15,404 bases of DNA from Candidatus Bruticola papionis (GTDB lineage Bacteria; Vulcanimicrobiota; Xenobia; Xenobiales; Xenobiaceae): contig DHKB01000025.1 in the NCBI GenBank assembly GCA_002407045.1, forward strand, positions 23,007-38,410. The letters are read 5' to 3'. Of this stretch, positions 8,320 to 15,057 are shown in pieces (position 1 is the stretch's first letter; every line of letters begins with the position of its first letter). The notes under the pieces were generated by a model. The model saw only the letters and a program-made list of their open reading frames with translations. It did no database searches and was not told the DNA's origin. A program made the position numbers and the translations under genes.

Positions 8320-9024
8320 ATGGCAAAACCTAAAGGCATTCGTGTCGGTCAAGCTATAAATTTCGGCCGCTGTAGACAAGGACGTTTCTTACCCAAAGAA
8401 GAGCGTCGCGCTCTCAAATCGGAGGTTGCACCTGCTGACGCTCAAGCGGCAGAGGCTGGTTCCCTCGACGACCTTTATCCTATAAAACCTATTAGGTGGC
8501 GTGTTTTGGCTGTCAAGCCTGACGAAGGTATTGCTCTTTTGACGGTCAAAAAATGCTTAGCTAGCCGCCCTTTCCATGCCCAACCTCCTTATCCAACTTG
8601 GGAAAAAAGTGAGATGCGCTCCTGGCTCAATGGAGAATTTATAGAAGCCGTTTTCACTCCCGAAGAGCGTGCACTTCTGGTCTTGAGTGAAGTACCCAAC
8701 GATGCTTCCCAAGATTGCCGAAATGGTCGTGATGGTGGGCCTACTACTCAGGATCGTGTTTTTCTCTTTAGCTATACTGAAGCTCGCGACTATTTCAAAG
8801 ATTATGAAGATAGACGCTGTTCTCTGACTTTGGTAGCCAAAGCTCAAGGTGGCTATGCTGACGACGAAGGCGATTGCTGTTGGTGGTTGCGTAGCCCCGG
8901 AAGTAGTGACGATACGGCTGGCTTTGTCAGTTATGGAGGCAGTTATAGCTACGACAAAGCTGTCAATTTCCGTGGTATCTCTGTTCGTCCCGCTCTGTGG
9001 GTTAAATACGCTTCTTTGCTCTAA
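8320..9024 (+). CDS. DUF6273-type protein with C-type-lectin-like C-terminus
   Basis: No function is known for this family. From the ATG at 8320 it has 234 residues and no signal peptide or membrane segment. The order of motifs is the one I associate with DUF6273: an opening VGQAINFGR, then PIRWRVLAV, TWEKSEMRSWLNGEFIEAVF, a DRVFLFSYTEARDYF segment, AKAQGGYADDEGDCCWWLRSPG, and a terminal GISVRPALWVKY. The WWLRSPG...VRPALW end resembles the C-type-lectin/formylglycine-enzyme-like fold that includes targets of diversity-generating retroelements. It lies 63 bases after gspC on the same strand and may be co-transcribed, though a role in secretion is not shown. The frame is open to an ATG at 8281, but AGGCAGG 9 bases before 8320 favours the internal start; the extra 13 residues (MARGRLRRGRYQS) look unlike a family N-terminus. 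Confidence 0.8.
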   Translation: MAKPKGIRVGQAINFGRCRQGRFLPKEERRALKSEVAPADAQAAEAGSLDDLYPIKPIRWRVLAVKPDEGIALLTVKKCLASRPFHAQPPYPTWEKSEMRSWLNGEFIEAVFTPEERALLVLSEVPNDASQDCRNGRDGGPTTQDRVFLFSYTEARDYFKDYEDRRCSLTLVAKAQGGYADDEGDCCWWLRSPGSSDDTAGFVSYGGSYSYDKAVNFRGISVRPALWVKYASLL

Positions 9025-9062
9025 ATGGCACTTGGTAAAAGCAAGGCCAAGAAAGTAAAAAC

Positions 9063-9140
9063 AAAAAGCGCGGTTTCGCTATTTGGCAAAGTTACCGTAA
9101 ATGATTTGGTGGCAAGCAAAAGCGGAACCGCGCTTTTTTT
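9063..9140. terminator. Long inverted repeat, probable bidirectional terminator
   Basis: The left arm 9063-9080 and right arm 9121-9138 are complementary over 18 positions, with a single T.G wobble (9076/9125): AAAAAGCGCGGTT pairs with AACCGCGCTTTTT. The plus-strand transcript ends in a run of seven T (9134-9140), and the minus-strand transcript ends in a T run matching the A run at 9063-9067. The 40-base loop can form a small inner helix (GTTACC near 9091 with GGTGGC near 9108). It lies between the convergent DUF6273 gene and the SUF operon, as expected for a shared terminator. The loop is long for a simple intrinsic terminator. Confidence 0.8.
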
Positions 9141-9156
9141 GTACTAAAAATTTAAC

Positions 9157-9630
9157 TTACCAGAAGCCCAAAGCTGCTCTAGCTTCTTCAGTTGGATTTA
9201 CTTCTGGATTCCACATAGGCGTCCACACTAAGTCTACATGGCAATCTTTCACACCAGGCAAGCGGGTGATAGCTAAGTAGGCTGCACCAGTAATCTCCGG
9301 CCCTAAAGGACAACCTGGACTGGTTAAAGTCATGTTAATTTGCACTGAACCTTTATCTTGGTCGAGAATGATATCGTATACCAACCCGAGTTCGATAATA
9401 TTCATGCCAATTTCCGGATCTTTAACTTCGCAAAGCGCTTCTTTAATTTGATCTTCGGTGGGAAAAGATTCAGCAGCGGAAGCGGCAGTGGGATCGGAAG
9501 TCGAAGCGGCAGCTGCAGGTTCAGCTTGGGGCTGAGCACTTTGTTCATTCGCCTCAGGAGTTGCCTTCTCTGTGTTGGTAAGGCATTGAGCCTGGGTGAT
9601 GGGCTGTTGGTCTGAGTCAGAAAATGGCAT
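9157..9630 (-). CDS. sufT: SufT-like iron-sulfur maturation protein (MIP18/DUF59 family) with Ala/Gln/Pro-rich N-terminus
   Basis: MIP18/DUF59 proteins at the end of SUF operons are implicated in maturation or delivery of Fe-S clusters. The conserved domain covers residues 55-157 of 157: DPEIGMNIIELGLVYDI at 71-87, the TSPGCPLG motif with Cys107 at 103-110, and the terminal VWTPMWNPEVNPTEEAR...LGFW that marks the SufT/PaaD-type subgroup. The first 54 residues are a low-complexity Ala/Gln/Pro/Ser/Glu segment not part of the domain. The ATG at 9628-9630 has AAGGAG 10 bases upstream, overlapping the sufU stop, and the two genes are 14 bases apart, so it is the last gene of the operon. It ends just before the shared hairpin. 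PaaD-like function in aromatic degradation is possible by sequence alone but the context argues against it. Confidence 0.85.
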   Translation of the reverse strand: MPFSDSDQQPITQAQCLTNTEKATPEANEQSAQPQAEPAAAASTSDPTAASAAESFPTEDQIKEALCEVKDPEIGMNIIELGLVYDIILDQDKGSVQINMTLTSPGCPLGPEITGAAYLAITRLPGVKDCHVDLVWTPMWNPEVNPTEEARAALGFW

Positions 9631-9644
9631 AGGGCAAAATCTCC

Positions 9645-10124
9645 TTAGTGATTTTCTTCTTTGTTCTCTAACTTATTTTCTAAAGCGGAAAGCAAAGTGT
9701 TCCAGCTTAAGAGGGCGCATTTTATACGTACGGGATAATCCTTAACGCCGTCTAGAGCTTCCAATTCGCCTATATCGACATTTTCTGCTTCTTGAGCGGC
9801 TTTGGCATCTTCGTGGCTTAAAAGTCTGGCTTTAAAAGCGTGGGCAATTTTGAGCACTTCTTCTACGGGTTTGCCTTTAATAATATCGGCCAACATAGAA
9901 GAGGAAGCAACAGAAATGGAACAGCCTTCGCCGACAAAGCCAACATCGGTGACTATGCCATTTTCTACACGTAAGTCGAGCTCGATTTCATCTCCACAAG
10001 TCGGGTTGGTACCTTCGACACTTACCGTAGGGTGCTCGAGATGACAATTGTGGCGCGGTCTGGAGTAATGGTCGAGAATTATTTGGCGATAAAGATCGTC
10101 GTTGATAAGATTGTCTGAGTGCAT
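9645..10124 (-). CDS. sufU: SufU-type zinc-dependent sulfur acceptor (IscU-like fold)
   Basis: SufU accepts the persulfide sulfur from SufS and passes it to the SufBCD scaffold. The 159 residues carry the zinc ligands of this family: Cys43 and Asp45 (NPTCGDEIEL), Cys68 (FVGEGCSISVASSSM) and Cys136 (RIKCALLSW). The insert between the last two cysteines is longer than in IscU, the hallmark of SufU rather than an IscU scaffold. The C-terminus is a short polar tail (ENKLENKEENH). The ATG at 10122-10124 has an AAGGA about 14 bases upstream. It lies between sufS (63-base gap) and the sufT-like gene, the usual S-U-T order. No sufE or sufA is present in this block, consistent with SufU being the SufS partner. 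Confidence 0.93.
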   Translation of the reverse strand: MHSDNLINDDLYRQIILDHYSRPRHNCHLEHPTVSVEGTNPTCGDEIELDLRVENGIVTDVGFVGEGCSISVASSSMLADIIKGKPVEEVLKIAHAFKARLLSHEDAKAAQEAENVDIGELEALDGVKDYPVRIKCALLSWNTLLSALENKLENKEENH

Positions 10125-10187
10125 AGTTAAATTTTGTTTCCTTTTGAATTAGGCAAAATAGCTAAATAGAGCCAAAAAGCTCAAAAA

Positions 10188-11636
10188 CTAGCTATTCGCT
10201 TTCGGAGTAGTTAAGTCTACCGTAATAGTGGAAAAAGTTGGAGAGTAAGAGTCCATAGTATTGCCTGCTTCGCGGCTAGAGGGAAGGCTAGCGCAGGAGC
10301 TACAAGCAGCCTTGGGACAACAACTAGGCCAAAGCTGATGGTGGCCTGTCTGTACCATAACTTTGCGTTGGCGTCCAGCACACTGTGGTGAGCAAATAGC
10401 TTCCTTAAAAACTTCACCAGCCTTGAGTAAAGCTTCAGCCAGTCGATCAATATCGGTGAAGTTGTTGTAGACGTGGAAACTGGCTCGAGTGGTGCCCATA
10501 AAGCCTATTTCACGCATAAGCGGCTGGCAGCAATGGTGGCCGGCTCTTACACAAACGCCCTCACGACCAAGTAAAGTGGCAATGTCATGGGGATGGAGGC
10601 CGCGGAAATAGAAAGAGAGAGCTCCGGCTCTTTTTTCGGGATCGGCAGGCCCTAAAATTTCTGCGCCTTCAATATCGTTAAGCTTTTCTATAGTATATCT
10701 CATGAGGGCTTGGTCGTGAGCTCTTACTTTATCCATACCTATACTGGTAAGGTAGTCGCAAGCTGCCGCCAAACCGATAGCACCAGTAATATTTGGAGTG
10801 CCGGCTTCAAAGCGGTTGGGCAATTCGTCCCAAGAGGAGCGCTCTCTTTTAACAGAAGAGATCATGCTGCCACCGAAAAGAAAAGCAGGCATGTTCTCCA
10901 GAAGTTTGCGTTTGCCCCAAAGTACGCCTATGCCTGTAGGAGCCAGCATTTTGTGGCCAGAGAAAGATAAGAAATCGATACCTAAGTCGTTGACGTCGGT
11001 TGGTAAGTGGGGGACGCCCTGAGCGCCGTCTAAGGCAATAGTAATAGGGCCATGTTCTCTAGCTTTGGCCACAATCTCTTTGACAGGATTGATGGTGCCA
11101 AACACATTGGATACCCAAGTAAAAGCTAAAAGCTTTGGCGAGTAAGATAGCGCTTTATCCAAAGAGTCTAAATCTAAGGTGCCATCAGGCAGAACTTCAA
11201 TCCAACGCAAATGGGCCTTTTTGCGTAAAGCCAATTGCTGCCAAGGCACTAAGTCGGAATGGTGCTCAAAAACTGGTAAAGCAATACTGTCGCCCTCTTG
11301 GATATATTTTTCACCCCAAGTATAAGCTAGCAAGTTTATCGATTCAGTGGTATTGCGTGTAAAAATAACTGTAGGATCGTCTTTGACACCGATAAACTTG
11401 GCGACAGTTTGGCGAGCTTCATCGTATTTTTGGGTAGAATGCTCTGAGAGCGGATAGAGACCGCGATGAATATTGGCATATCCTGTACGAGTAAAATTGG
11501 CCACGGCATCAATCACATAATTGGGCTGTTGAGAAGAAGCCGCGCTGTCTAAGTAGGCGATAGGACGGCCATTTACCTCTTGCTTCAAGATCGGAAAATC
11601 TTCGCGAATTTTGGCAAATAAATCTTGATCGAACAT
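10188..11636 (-). CDS. sufS: Cysteine desulfurase SufS with six-cysteine C-terminal extension
   Basis: SufS is the PLP-dependent (class V aminotransferase fold) cysteine desulfurase that releases sulfur from L-cysteine as an enzyme persulfide. Visible features: YLDSAASSQ near the N-terminus, FEHHSD (His125/126), LDGAQ (Asp203, Gln206), the PLP lysine in SFSGHKM (Lys229) and the active-site loop VRAGHHCCQPLM, with Cys369 in the catalytic position; the next residue, often Ala, is Cys370. The family normally ends at about residue 410. Here about 70 more residues follow, with Cys415, 419, 439, 440, 445 and 448 (C-x3-C, then CC-x4-C-x2-C) plus His432/433. Codon use looks continuous with the body of the gene, so I see no sign of a frameshift. 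The ATG at 11634-11636 is preceded by GGAAGAA. It lies between the Rieske gene and sufU. Confidence 0.95.
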   Translation of the reverse strand: MFDQDLFAKIREDFPILKQEVNGRPIAYLDSAASSQQPNYVIDAVANFTRTGYANIHRGLYPLSEHSTQKYDEARQTVAKFIGVKDDPTVIFTRNTTESINLLAYTWGEKYIQEGDSIALPVFEHHSDLVPWQQLALRKKAHLRWIEVLPDGTLDLDSLDKALSYSPKLLAFTWVSNVFGTINPVKEIVAKAREHGPITIALDGAQGVPHLPTDVNDLGIDFLSFSGHKMLAPTGIGVLWGKRKLLENMPAFLFGGSMISSVKRERSSWDELPNRFEAGTPNITGAIGLAAACDYLTSIGMDKVRAHDQALMRYTIEKLNDIEGAEILGPADPEKRAGALSFYFRGLHPHDIATLLGREGVCVRAGHHCCQPLMREIGFMGTTRASFHVYNNFTDIDRLAEALLKAGEVFKEAICSPQCAGRQRKVMVQTGHHQLWPSCCPKAACSSCASLPSSREAGNTMDSYSPTFSTITVDLTTPKANS

Positions 11637-11673
11637 TCTTTTTCTTCCAATTTAAGACAAAAATATGAATAGC

Positions 11674-11979
11674 TTATTCTACTTCAGCGTAGACCTGACC
11701 ATTTTCAATTGTGACTGGGTAAGTGGTTAAAGGGCTAATAGCAGGCATGCGAGTTGCTTGCCCAGTGCGCACATCGAAGCGAGCTCCGTGGCGCGGACAC
11801 TCTACTTCAAAGCCGCATACTTTACAATGTCCCATCTCTTCACCGTCGTGTGTACAGCTATCTTCATAGGCAAATATTTGGCCGTCTATTTTTACTGCGG
11901 CGATAGAATCTAAGCCGTTAGCAACTATAACAACTTGATTTTCCGGAAATTTCTCTATAGGCCCCAAAGATATTTTCAT
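11674..11979 (-). CDS. SUF-associated Rieske-type [2Fe-2S] ferredoxin
   Basis: A 101-residue Rieske-domain protein of the type annotated as a dioxygenase ferredoxin subunit and often found inside SUF operons. The [2Fe-2S] ligands are Cys42/His44 (SCTHDGE) and Cys61/His64 (ECPRHGARFD), the standard CxH-x16-CxxH spacing. An additional CKVC (Cys52, Cys55) lies between the two ligand pairs. No signal peptide, so cytoplasmic; it may supply electrons for cluster assembly, but the partner is unknown. The frame is open to a TTG at 12033, but GAGGAG 9 bases before the ATG at 11979 clearly sets the start, and the upstream 18 codons run into a structured spacer. It follows sufD by 132 bases and precedes sufS by 37. 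Confidence 0.92.
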   Translation of the reverse strand: MKISLGPIEKFPENQVVIVANGLDSIAAVKIDGQIFAYEDSCTHDGEEMGHCKVCGFEVECPRHGARFDVRTGQATRMPAISPLTTYPVTIENGQVYAEVE

Positions 11980-11988
11980 AAATATGGT

Positions 11989-11994
11989 CTCCTC
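11989..11994 (-). promoter_or_regulatory. Ribosome binding site deciding the Rieske gene start
   Basis: GAGGAG on the minus strand, 9 bases before the ATG at 11979. It rules out the upstream TTG start at 12033 in practice. Confidence 0.65.
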
Positions 11995-12015
11995 TTTAGG
12001 TGGGACTAGGTTAAA

Positions 12016-12085
12016 AGGCCAAAATAGAGACAAGGCTTGCTCTTAGTTAAAAGCAAGCCTCTATCTCTTGTTTAGAGGTTGGCCT
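12016..12085 (-). repeat. Nested inverted repeats in the sufD-Rieske spacer, possible regulatory RNA structure
   Basis: Three nested complementary pairs: outer AGGCCAA (12016-12022) with TTGGCCT (12079-12085), middle AGAGA (12026-12030) with TCTCT (12064-12068), inner AGGCTTGCT (12033-12041) with AGCAAGCCT (12052-12060) closing a 10-base loop. A competing helix, CCTCTA (12058-12063) with TAGAGG (12073-12078), cannot form together with the inner stem. On the minus-strand transcript the outer stem is followed by only four U, so it is a weak terminator at best; attenuation, RNA processing or transcript stabilisation within the SUF operon are alternatives. Confidence 0.45.
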
Positions 12086-12111
12086 AAATTATATGTAGAT
12101 AGTGACGGCTC

Positions 12112-13488
12112 TTAAGCTTGCTTGGCAGTACCAAATTTGCCTTTAGCTAGAGTGGACAACCAATTAGCTACCGTACTATTGTCAGCTTTCTCTACGATCT
12201 CTTGGAAGAAACCAGCAGTAAGCAAGCTCTTAGCTTCGGCTTCGCTTAAACCGCGGCTTTGCATATAGAAGAGTTGCTCTTGATTATAATCTGTAAAGCT
12301 GGCTCCGTGGGTACAACGTACGTCGTCGGCGATAATCTCCAACTTGGGCATCGACTCGGCGCGAGCTTGAGGAGAAAGCATCAAGTTTTGGTTCTTTTGG
12401 TAAGCGTCAGTTTGCTGGGCCACCTGATCTACGTAGATGTTGCCGGCAAAGATAGAGCGGGCCTTGCCGGAAACTGCGCAATTGAAGAGCACGTTGGAGT
12501 AGGTATGGGGAGCTTTATGGTGGACAAAAGTGTCGACATCACTGCGGCTCTTGCCATCGGCCAATACTACACCGTAAATTTCCGTTTTGGCGCCAACGGC
12601 GTTGAGATCTTCGGCAAAGAAGGTCTTGCTCAAGCCTGTACCAATGCCAGCATAGATGATCTTCAAAGAAGCATCTTTGCCTAAGCGGGCGTGAATGGTA
12701 GTAAGGCAAGCTGTATTTTTGTTCCAATCGCCGACTAATATGTAGTTGAGTTGAGCTCCGTTAGCTAAGTCAAACTCTATAAGAGAGTGAACTTTTATAG
12801 GCTCGGTGGAGCTATTCTTGAAGCTCTCGACTACTACGGATTGGCTGTGGCCGTGAGCGCAAATTACACTGTGGTTAAAATGGCAATTTTGCGCTTCAGC
12901 TTGCAACTTCTCTTCAGCAGCTACTTCACCAATTTCGTGTAACACGTGAAAAGCACGTTCGGCTTTGGCTTGTGGAGTAATTTTTATATAAGCTCCACCC
13001 GTACGCAAAGCGCCATTCAAAGCGCTGCTTAAGTCTTTTTGGTGGTGCTCTGCCTTAAAGAAGGAGTTTTTCAAGCTCTCTTCTTTTTGCAAAGCTCGAT
13101 CCATAGATAAAATGCAAACGCCATCTTGCTCCAAACTGTCCGCTTGTTTGTGCGCTAAAGCTTGCTCTTGAGCTTCATCTATGGCGTCGGCATCGCTGTT
13201 AATGCCATATTCGTGCAAACCAGCCGCAGTTTCAGACGTAAGCTGAAACTCGTCGACGATCAATCTTTCGTCGCTCAAACGCAAAGCTTTGCTCCTGTCG
13301 GGGAAGAACCAGTCTGGAGAAGTGCGTCTCCAAGTCTCCTCTTGTTTGGAGGGCTCCGCTAAAGTGCGAGCGCTCACTAAAGCGGCCTTGCGCATATCTA
13401 AAGCCCATTGCGGCTCCTGATTCTGAGCAGCCAATTGGGTCACATTTTCGATCACTTGCTCAAGCTGAGCATCTATGTTGATTATCAC
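12112..13488 (-). CDS. sufD: Fe-S cluster assembly scaffold subunit SufD
   Basis: SufD pairs with SufB and SufC in the SufBC2D scaffold on which clusters are built. From the GTG at 13488 it has 458 residues. The N-terminal half is poorly conserved and helical; the SufBD beta-helix core starts near residue 210 (VHSLIEFDLANGAQLNYI) and ends with the family signature LEIIADDVRCTHGASFTDYNQ, in which His394 matches the essential histidine of SufD and Cys392 precedes it. The helical end (QLFYMQSRGLSEAEAKSLL) is typical of SufB/D. The frame is open to a TTG at 13518, but GGGAGGA four bases before the GTG at 13488 favours that start. It follows sufB by 36 bases. The C-terminus lacks the SufB cysteine context, separating it from sufB. 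Confidence 0.93.
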   Translation of the reverse strand: MIINIDAQLEQVIENVTQLAAQNQEPQWALDMRKAALVSARTLAEPSKQEETWRRTSPDWFFPDRSKALRLSDERLIVDEFQLTSETAAGLHEYGINSDADAIDEAQEQALAHKQADSLEQDGVCILSMDRALQKEESLKNSFFKAEHHQKDLSSALNGALRTGGAYIKITPQAKAERAFHVLHEIGEVAAEEKLQAEAQNCHFNHSVICAHGHSQSVVVESFKNSSTEPIKVHSLIEFDLANGAQLNYILVGDWNKNTACLTTIHARLGKDASLKIIYAGIGTGLSKTFFAEDLNAVGAKTEIYGVVLADGKSRSDVDTFVHHKAPHTYSNVLFNCAVSGKARSIFAGNIYVDQVAQQTDAYQKNQNLMLSPQARAESMPKLEIIADDVRCTHGASFTDYNQEQLFYMQSRGLSEAEAKSLLTAGFFQEIVEKADNSTVANWLSTLAKGKFGTAKQA

Positions 13489-13491
13489 GTT

Positions 13492-13498
13492 TCCTCCC
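13492..13498 (-). promoter_or_regulatory. Ribosome binding site deciding the sufD start
   Basis: GGGAGGA on the minus strand just upstream of the GTG at 13488. Spacing from GGAGG is 4 bases, slightly short, but the match is the best in the sufB-sufD gap. Confidence 0.5.
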
Positions 13499-13524
13499 GG
13501 GGATCCGAAAACTGGCAAAAAGGG

Positions 13525-14943
13525 TTAACCTACCGAACCTTCCATCTCCATTTTGATAAGACGGTTCAGCTCGACGGCATATTCCATGGGCAGCTCTTTG
13601 GCGAAGGGCTCAAAGAAACCGTTGACTATCATGGTAATAGCGTCGCTTTCGGAAAGTCCGCGGCTCATCAAATAGAAGATTTGCTCGTCTCCAACTTTGG
13701 AAACGGTAGCTTCATGGCCGATATGGACGTCAGGATTGGCAATATCCATGGTCGGATAGGTATCGGATCGGGAATGATCGTCTAAAAGGAGAGCGTCACA
13801 ACGTACGTTGCCGCGTACATTTTTGGCATTAGGTTCCACTTTTACCAAGCCTCGGTAAGAAGCCTGGCCTCCGTTTTTAGAAATAGACTTGGAAAGTACG
13901 TTGGATGTGGTATTGCTGGCGGCGTGTACAATCTTGGCACCGGTATCTTGTACCTGACCTTCACCAGCAAAAGCTACGGAAACAACTTCACCGTGAGCAC
14001 CTTCGCCCATAAGATAAATGGCCGGATATTTCATTGAAACTTTGGAACCGATATTACCGTCAATCCATTCGATAGTGGCATTTTTGTGAGCTACGGCACG
14101 CTTGGTTACCAAGTTGTAAACATTGGTAGACCAATTCTGAATAGTGCTATAGCGGATGCGGGCTCCTTCCATAGCAATAAGCTCTACTACGGCTGAATGC
14201 AAAGAATCCTTTGAGTATATAGGAGCGGTGCATCCCTCTACGTAGTGCACGAAGGAACCTTCGTCAGCGATAATGAGAGTGCGCTCAAATTGGCCCATAG
14301 CTTGGGCGTTGATACGGAAATAAGCTTGTAAAGGAATCTCTATATGTACGCCCTTAGGAACGTAGATGAAGGAGCCGCCACTCCAAACAGCAGTATTGAG
14401 AGCGGCAAATTTGTTGTCGTTCATGGGAATGACAGTACCAAAATATTTCTTTACAATATCGGGGTACTGGCGCAGCGCACTATCCATATCCAAGAAGATA
14501 ACGCCGTTTTTCTCAATATCGGCTCTAATGGAGTGATAAACTACCTCTGATTCATATTGGGCAGTTAAGCCAGCCAAGTGCTTGCGCTCAGCTTCAGGAA
14601 CGCCCAACTTGTCGAAGGTATTTTTAATTTTGTCCGGTACGTCGTTCCAGTCGGTGGCGGCTTTTTCCGAAGGACGTACATAGTAATGTATTTCGTCAAA
14701 GTGGACGCCACTTAAATCGGTGCCCCAAGTAGGCATAGGCTTGGAGTTAAACACTTCATAAGCCTTAAGACGATTTTGCAACATCCATTCCGGCTCGCCT
14801 TTAATGCGAGACATTTCGACGATAAGTTGAGGAGTAAGTCCTACTCCTGATTTATAAACATAATCTTCAGCATCGGAAAAACCGTATTTATAATCGGTAC
14901 CGATATTTTTTAAAGATTCTTTCTGATTGTTGGGTGCATCCAT
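13525..14943 (-). CDS. sufB: Fe-S cluster assembly scaffold subunit SufB
   Basis: SufB is the main scaffold subunit that receives sulfur and holds the nascent Fe-S cluster. The 472 residues fit the shorter SufB type. Recognisable stretches are GFSDAEDYVYKSGVG near the N-terminus, WSGGSFIYVPKGVHIEIPLQ at 187-206, FVHYVEGCTAP at 231-241, YSTIQNWSTNVYNLVTKR in the beta-helix, and NVRCDALLLDD with Cys382, which aligns with the sulfur-accepting cysteine of E. coli SufB (Cys405). HEAT at 410-413 places Glu411 where E. coli has Glu434. The end, SESDAITMIVNGFFEPF...LPMEYAVELNRL, is diagnostic. The ATG has AGGAG about 7 bases upstream. It follows sufC by about 114 bases and precedes sufD by 36. Confidence 0.97.
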   Translation of the reverse strand: MDAPNNQKESLKNIGTDYKYGFSDAEDYVYKSGVGLTPQLIVEMSRIKGEPEWMLQNRLKAYEVFNSKPMPTWGTDLSGVHFDEIHYYVRPSEKAATDWNDVPDKIKNTFDKLGVPEAERKHLAGLTAQYESEVVYHSIRADIEKNGVIFLDMDSALRQYPDIVKKYFGTVIPMNDNKFAALNTAVWSGGSFIYVPKGVHIEIPLQAYFRINAQAMGQFERTLIIADEGSFVHYVEGCTAPIYSKDSLHSAVVELIAMEGARIRYSTIQNWSTNVYNLVTKRAVAHKNATIEWIDGNIGSKVSMKYPAIYLMGEGAHGEVVSVAFAGEGQVQDTGAKIVHAASNTTSNVLSKSISKNGGQASYRGLVKVEPNAKNVRGNVRCDALLLDDHSRSDTYPTMDIANPDVHIGHEATVSKVGDEQIFYLMSRGLSESDAITMIVNGFFEPFAKELPMEYAVELNRLIKMEMEGSVG

Positions 14944-15057
14944 ATAAAGCTCCTAGGAAAGCAAACGGGCCTAACTGTCGGCGGCCTGAATCTATTAAGA
15001 ATCTTGGCCGACTATAGTGGCCTTTCGCGAAGAACCCTTTGGTAGGGCGACAGAGAC
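14944..15057 (-). other. sufC-sufB spacer with short inverted repeat
   Basis: This 114-base gap is the second longest within the SUF operon. It contains GTCGGC (14977-14982) and GCCGAC (15007-15012), which can pair around a 24-base AT-rich loop, several GGCC words, and the sufB ribosome binding site. No uridine run follows the stem, so it is not a standard terminator. No ORF is seen. Confidence 0.3.

Noticed and set aside
10159..10194. Small inverted repeats (TAGCT/AGCTA and GAGC/GCTC) after sufS
   Set aside because: Arms are only 4-5 bases and there is no following T run on the minus strand; chance is likely in this AT-rich gap.
10217..10450. Minus-strand 77-residue ORF overlapping the SufS tail in another frame
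   Set aside because: I considered whether a frameshift created the SufS tail. The SufS frame is continuous with native-like codons, and the alternative frame resembles no SufS C-terminus, so no frameshift is claimed.
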